NCBI RefSeq assembly: GCF_026239675.1
Contig: NZ_JAPIVQ010000004.1
Location: 434,001 to 498,000 of the forward strand
Reading direction: 5' to 3'
Length of the DNA stretch: 64,000 nt
Source: Pedobacter sp. PLR
GTDB taxonomy: Bacteria > Bacteroidota > Bacteroidia > Sphingobacteriales > Sphingobacteriaceae
The notes beneath the pieces are model-generated. The model was not told the origin of the DNA and made no database searches. It saw nothing but the letters and a program-made list of their open reading frames with translations. Of the stretch, positions 61,111 to 64,000 are shown one piece after another; position 1 is the first letter of the stretch, and each line of letters begins with the position of its first letter. A program made the position numbers and the translations under genes.

Positions 61111-62352
61111 CTAGAATTTGTTGGTAAAGATTTCAAATTCGTCAACGAACCTGGTAAATCCGCTGCCAAAGAATGTTTTTAAGGTCATTTTTGACTCGTC
61201 ATTAAATACCAGGCGTGGTTCTAATTCAAAGTAAGCGTAGGTTGTTGGCTCATATCTGTTCGATATAGGATTGTAGTTCCAATCAGTCCTGGTACTTTCA
61301 ATTCTCACAAATTCATTCTTTGCGAAAACTTCATTTTTATCTTTATACACCGCGAATAAAGAAGTGTTTTTATTCAATGTCGCGATTTCTTTAGTTCTGC
61401 GATCTTTTTGAGAAAGCCCCTTATTGGCTTCATATTCATCCTGAATCGCTTTGATATTTGCCTGGCCAGTAATTTTAATGTTCATCACTTCAAAAGTCAT
61501 GTTGGCAGATTTAACGATCTCATCTATTTGCTCTAAATCTTCTAAAGCTGGATACTTTTCATTAAGATTTACGTTAGTAGTTGCGCTAAATATTGGGCTT
61601 TTATCTTTAGTTAAGGCTACACTAGTTGCCAATATTTTTGAATCATTATTTGCAAGTACTACCAGCTGGAAGGTGCCAAGGTTTAGTTTGACATCTACTT
61701 TTGTTGGTGTAGCATCTGTTTTGTATTCATATACACCGGTTAGCTTCAATTCTTCTTTTTCGCCAACAGTTAAGGTGATATTTGTAGCCGCAGGCAATTC
61801 ATACTCCTCTTCATCAACAGTAAGTTTTGCTTTAGAGGCCGTATAGCTTACTGTTAATAGTGCATCATTGGTTTTGCTTGCTACAGTACTAGGGTAATGT
61901 ACTTCAAATTTGCTGGTAGAGGCAGTTTTATCCCAATTCTCGTTTTTACTATTCCAGTTATAAATTCCGTAGAAATTACTTAGATCTGTTGTGTTTTTAA
62001 CATCGTTAGTGGTAACGGCAGAAAAGATTCCTGCTACTTGTTTACTTTTAGCCGATCTGGCGATAGATTCTAATTCACGACCTACAATGGTATTGGATAA
62101 GGCTTCAAGGTCTAAATCACCCAGACGCTCAATTAAAGAGATAAATTTCTCTTCCGGTAAAGTATTGATTTTTTTAATAAAATCAAGCCCGTTTTGCTCT
62201 AATGCTTGTTTGTTTTGTTCAGTGGTCAATTTTGAATAACCCAATTCAATTGGAGGAAGGGTAGGAGGAATTGGTTCTTCTGTAAAGCTTTTTTTCTTAC
62301 AGGATAAAAGTGCCCCAAATAATAAGGCGGCAAATAAGATGTTTTTCTTCAT
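61111..62352 (-). CDS. Hypothetical lipoprotein
   Basis: A 413-residue lipoprotein (ILFAALLFGALLSC, lipobox LLSC). The N-terminal part is helical and charged (TTEQNKQALEQNGLDFIKKI, EEKFISLIERLGDLDLEALSN). The middle is beta-rich (AATNITLTVGEKEELKLTGVYEYKTD, KVDVKLNLGTFQLVVLAN). I recognise no family. It stands alone, divergent from FabV across a region with a 12-base G tract. Probably outer-membrane exposed. Confidence 0.6.
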   Translation of the reverse strand: MKKNILFAALLFGALLSCKKKSFTEEPIPPTLPPIELGYSKLTTEQNKQALEQNGLDFIKKINTLPEEKFISLIERLGDLDLEALSNTIVGRELESIARSAKSKQVAGIFSAVTTNDVKNTTDLSNFYGIYNWNSKNENWDKTASTSKFEVHYPSTVASKTNDALLTVSYTASKAKLTVDEEEYELPAATNITLTVGEKEELKLTGVYEYKTDATPTKVDVKLNLGTFQLVVLANNDSKILATSVALTKDKSPIFSATTNVNLNEKYPALEDLEQIDEIVKSANMTFEVMNIKITGQANIKAIQDEYEANKGLSQKDRRTKEIATLNKNTSLFAVYKDKNEVFAKNEFVRIESTRTDWNYNPISNRYEPTTYAYFELEPRLVFNDESKMTLKTFFGSGFTRFVDEFEIFTNKF

Positions 62353-62519
62353 TTCAAGTGTTAATTTAAATTAAACGAAGATAAAATTATATTTCTTTCT
62401 TTTTACACAAACTGCGTATAAACGTAATTTACAACCTTTGATATTAGGTTTTTTGCGTTTATTTACGTTTAGAGGGCGTTTTTTGTTGGTATTCCGGCAT
62501 TAATTTAGGTGCTTGTTCA

Positions 62520-62531
62520 GGGGGGGGGGGG
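62520..62531. repeat. Homopolymeric G tract (12 G)
   Basis: Twelve G in a row in the region between the divergent lipoprotein and fabV genes, about 46 bases upstream of the fabV -7 box. Such tracts change length by slippage; it may also be a sequencing error. Confidence 0.7.
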
Positions 62532-62577
62532 TTCTAACCAATTTTCTTTAGAACTGGCATACTTATTTTGTTTTAAT

Positions 62578-62585
62578 TATGTTTG
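62578..62585 (+). promoter_or_regulatory. -7 box for fabV
   Basis: TATGTTTG, an exact TAnnTTTG, 65 bases before ATG 62651. The -33 element is weak (CTG at about 21-base spacing). The G tract lies just upstream. Confidence 0.45.
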
Positions 62586-62650
62586 CTGAATAATTCAACA
62601 AGAACCGCTTCGCGGAAAGTTTACAGAAAAAAAGTATAAAGAGAATAAAT

Positions 62651-63841
62651 ATGATTATTGCACCTAAAATTCGTGGGTTTATCTGCCTGACTGCTCATCC
62701 TGATGGTTGCGCACAAAACGTGTTAAACCAGATCAATTACGTGAAATCTAAAGGCCCTATTGACGGACCTAAAAAAGTCCTGGTAATTGGCGCATCAACC
62801 GGTTTTGGTTTATCGTCAAGAATTACTAGTGCTTTTGGATCTAATGCATCTACTATAGGTGTATATTTCGAGAAACCACCAGCACCAGGTAAAACTGCTT
62901 CTGCGGGTTGGTACAATACTGCTGCATTTGAAACACAGGCTCATGAGGCTGGTTTATATGCTAAAAGTATCAATGGTGATGCATTCTCAAATGAGATCAA
63001 AGAAAAAACTTTGGAACTGATCAAAGCTGACCTTGGACAAATTGACCTGGTTATTTACAGTTTAGCTTCTCCAAAAAGAGTTCATCCGGTAACTGGTGTA
63101 GTACACAGTTCTGTGTTGAAGCCAATCGGTGAAGTATATACCAACAAAACAGTAGATTTTCACACTGGTATAGTTTCTGATATCTCTATTCAGCCAGCTG
63201 CTGGTGATGATATTGAAAATACGATTGCCGTGATGGGTGGTGAAGACTGGGCAATGTGGATCGATGAATTGAAAGCAGCTAACTTACTTGCACCTGGTGC
63301 AACTACAGTTGCTTATTCTTATATCGGCCCTTCATTAACAGAAGCAGTTTACCGTAAAGGTACAATCGGTCGCGCTAAAGACCATTTAGAGGCTACAGCG
63401 TTCGAAATTGCTGATAAACTAAAAGACATCAACGGAAAAGCTTATGTTTCGGTAAACAAAGCCTTAGTAACTCAGGCGAGCTCTGCAATTCCGGTTATTC
63501 CATTGTACATCTCTTTATTGTACAAAATTATGAAAGCCGAAGGTATTCATGAAGGATGTATCGAGCAGATTCAACGTTTATTCAAAGATCGTTTGTATAC
63601 AGGTGCTGAAGTATTAACTGATGATAAAGGACGAATCCGTGTTGACGATTTAGAGATGCGTGATGACGTTCAGGCACAAATTGCTGCATTGTGGACAGAA
63701 GCAACAACTGAATCTCTTCCTGAAATCGGCGATTTAGCTGGTTACAAAAAGGATTTCTTAAACCTGTTTGGTTTTGACGTAGCGGGTGTTGATTACGAAG
63801 CTGACGTGAATGAAATGGTAGAAATTTCAGGATTGGTGTAA
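62651..63841 (+). CDS. fabV: Trans-2-enoyl-CoA/ACP reductase FabV
   Basis: A 396-residue short-chain-dehydrogenase-type reductase. The start MIIAPKIRGFICLTAHP is typical of FabV. The NAD(H) loop is VLVIGASTGFG near 44-53. The active site fits the FabV Y-x8-K motif: Tyr234 and Lys243 in YRKGTIGRAK. Full length for FabV (about 400). It reduces the enoyl group in fatty acid synthesis, using NADH, and is a triclosan-tolerant replacement of FabI. Start ATG 62651. Confidence 0.96.
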   Translation: MIIAPKIRGFICLTAHPDGCAQNVLNQINYVKSKGPIDGPKKVLVIGASTGFGLSSRITSAFGSNASTIGVYFEKPPAPGKTASAGWYNTAAFETQAHEAGLYAKSINGDAFSNEIKEKTLELIKADLGQIDLVIYSLASPKRVHPVTGVVHSSVLKPIGEVYTNKTVDFHTGIVSDISIQPAAGDDIENTIAVMGGEDWAMWIDELKAANLLAPGATTVAYSYIGPSLTEAVYRKGTIGRAKDHLEATAFEIADKLKDINGKAYVSVNKALVTQASSAIPVIPLYISLLYKIMKAEGIHEGCIEQIQRLFKDRLYTGAEVLTDDKGRIRVDDLEMRDDVQAQIAALWTEATTESLPEIGDLAGYKKDFLNLFGFDVAGVDYEADVNEMVEISGLV

Positions 63842-63857
63842 ACCATTCTTAGCTTAT

Positions 63858-63897
63858 AAAAAGAAAGCGCTTCCGGATTGGATGCGCTTTCTTTTTT
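63858..63897. terminator. Bidirectional terminator after fabV
   Basis: A perfect 13-bp stem (core GAAAGCGC / GCGCTTTC) with a 13-base loop. The A-rich left arm gives a T run on the minus strand and the right arm ends in T. It lies between fabV and the convergent gene at the right edge. Confidence 0.85.
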
Positions 63898-64000
63898 ATA
63901 AGTGTTTTTTTAATTCTTCTTCCAGTTCTTTTGGAAACAATGGCTTCCGGAATAAGCGGACCACATGCGGATTCGCTTCCGCCCTTTTGATATCGCCAAA
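63896..64000 (-). CDS. C-terminal end of a receiver-like protein (cut by window edge)
   Basis: Minus-strand frame closed by TAA at 63896-63898 and open to the window edge: 34 residues, FGDIKRAEANPHVVRLFRKP then LFPKELEEELKKHL. VRLFRKPLFPKELEEEL fits the end of a response-regulator receiver, where the conserved Lys-Pro precedes the last helix. Too short to name with confidence. Confidence 0.5.
   Translation of the reverse strand, partial: FGDIKRAEANPHVVRLFRKPLFPKELEEELKKHL

Overview
The window looks like chromosome of a Bacteroidota bacterium, most likely family Sphingobacteriaceae (Pedobacter or a close relative). The signs are SusC/SusD pairs, a FecR/ECF-sigma pair, STN-domain receptors, DUF4382/DUF4249/CHRD/META lipoproteins with short lipoboxes, few Shine-Dalgarno sites, several TTG starts, and -7 boxes of the Bacteroidota form TAnnTTTG. 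I saw no rRNA, tRNA, CRISPR array, integrase or transposase. The species is inferred from gene style, not from a marker gene. || Layout. 1-1.75 kb: the N-terminal 584 residues of a minus-strand protein that joins a y4iL-like catalase-related domain to a LodA-type quinoprotein oxidase domain. 2.2-4.4 kb: FkbM methyltransferase, DinB protein, mercaptopyruvate-type sulfurtransferase. 4.4-7.6 kb: a minus-strand unit of a small secreted protein, an outer-membrane barrel, an OmpR-type regulator and its kinase. 7.8-9.4 kb: lipoproteins and small secreted proteins, including a 56-residue gene; two convergent neighbours share a PPGQAKK motif. 9.4-18.6 kb: an ECF sigma / FecR / SusC / SusD / lipoprotein / Tat-exported metallophosphoesterase uptake locus. 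19.3-22.5 kb: a one-module NRPS (A-PCP-TE) with a cysteine-type specificity code, then an acetyltransferase. 24.1-27.7 kb: a tight minus-strand cassette of a polytopic coiled-coil membrane protein, a GTPase-like protein, a tail-anchored coiled-coil protein and a small Cys/His-rich secreted protein. 27.9-30.2 kb: a TPR-kinase / LuxR-like regulator pair. 30.5-32.3 kb: two paralogous 51-residue peptide genes facing each other, a structured leader, an ATTCCG repeat array and a one-pass membrane protein. || 32.4-36.4 kb: Dabb protein, ATP-grasp, GrpB, an unknown secreted protein, and an orphan ParA/small-partner pair ending at a 44-bp near-palindrome. 36.6-40.8 kb: REC-PAS-kinase, a single-domain receiver and a kinase with 63-bp tandem repeats, then two small genes. 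41.0-47.7 kb: diheme cytochrome c plus binding protein, TlpA-like thioredoxin, META lipoprotein, amino-acid permease, esterase. 47.8-55.8 kb: PAS kinase, glycosyltransferase, MiaE, CHRD protein, ECF sigma, a membrane-anchored Ppx/GppA-like protein and a MutS-like ATPase. 55.8-61.0 kb: a BtuB-like receptor and a receptor/DUF4249 pair. 61.1-64 kb: unknown lipoprotein, FabV, and the C-terminus of a receiver-like protein. || The best candidates for something undescribed are the catalase-LodA fusion, the membrane-GTPase-coiled-coil cassette (24.1-27.7 kb) with its own promoter, and the twin 51-residue peptides beside a kinase whose TPR domain appears to be periplasmic. All functional links between neighbours are inferences from position.
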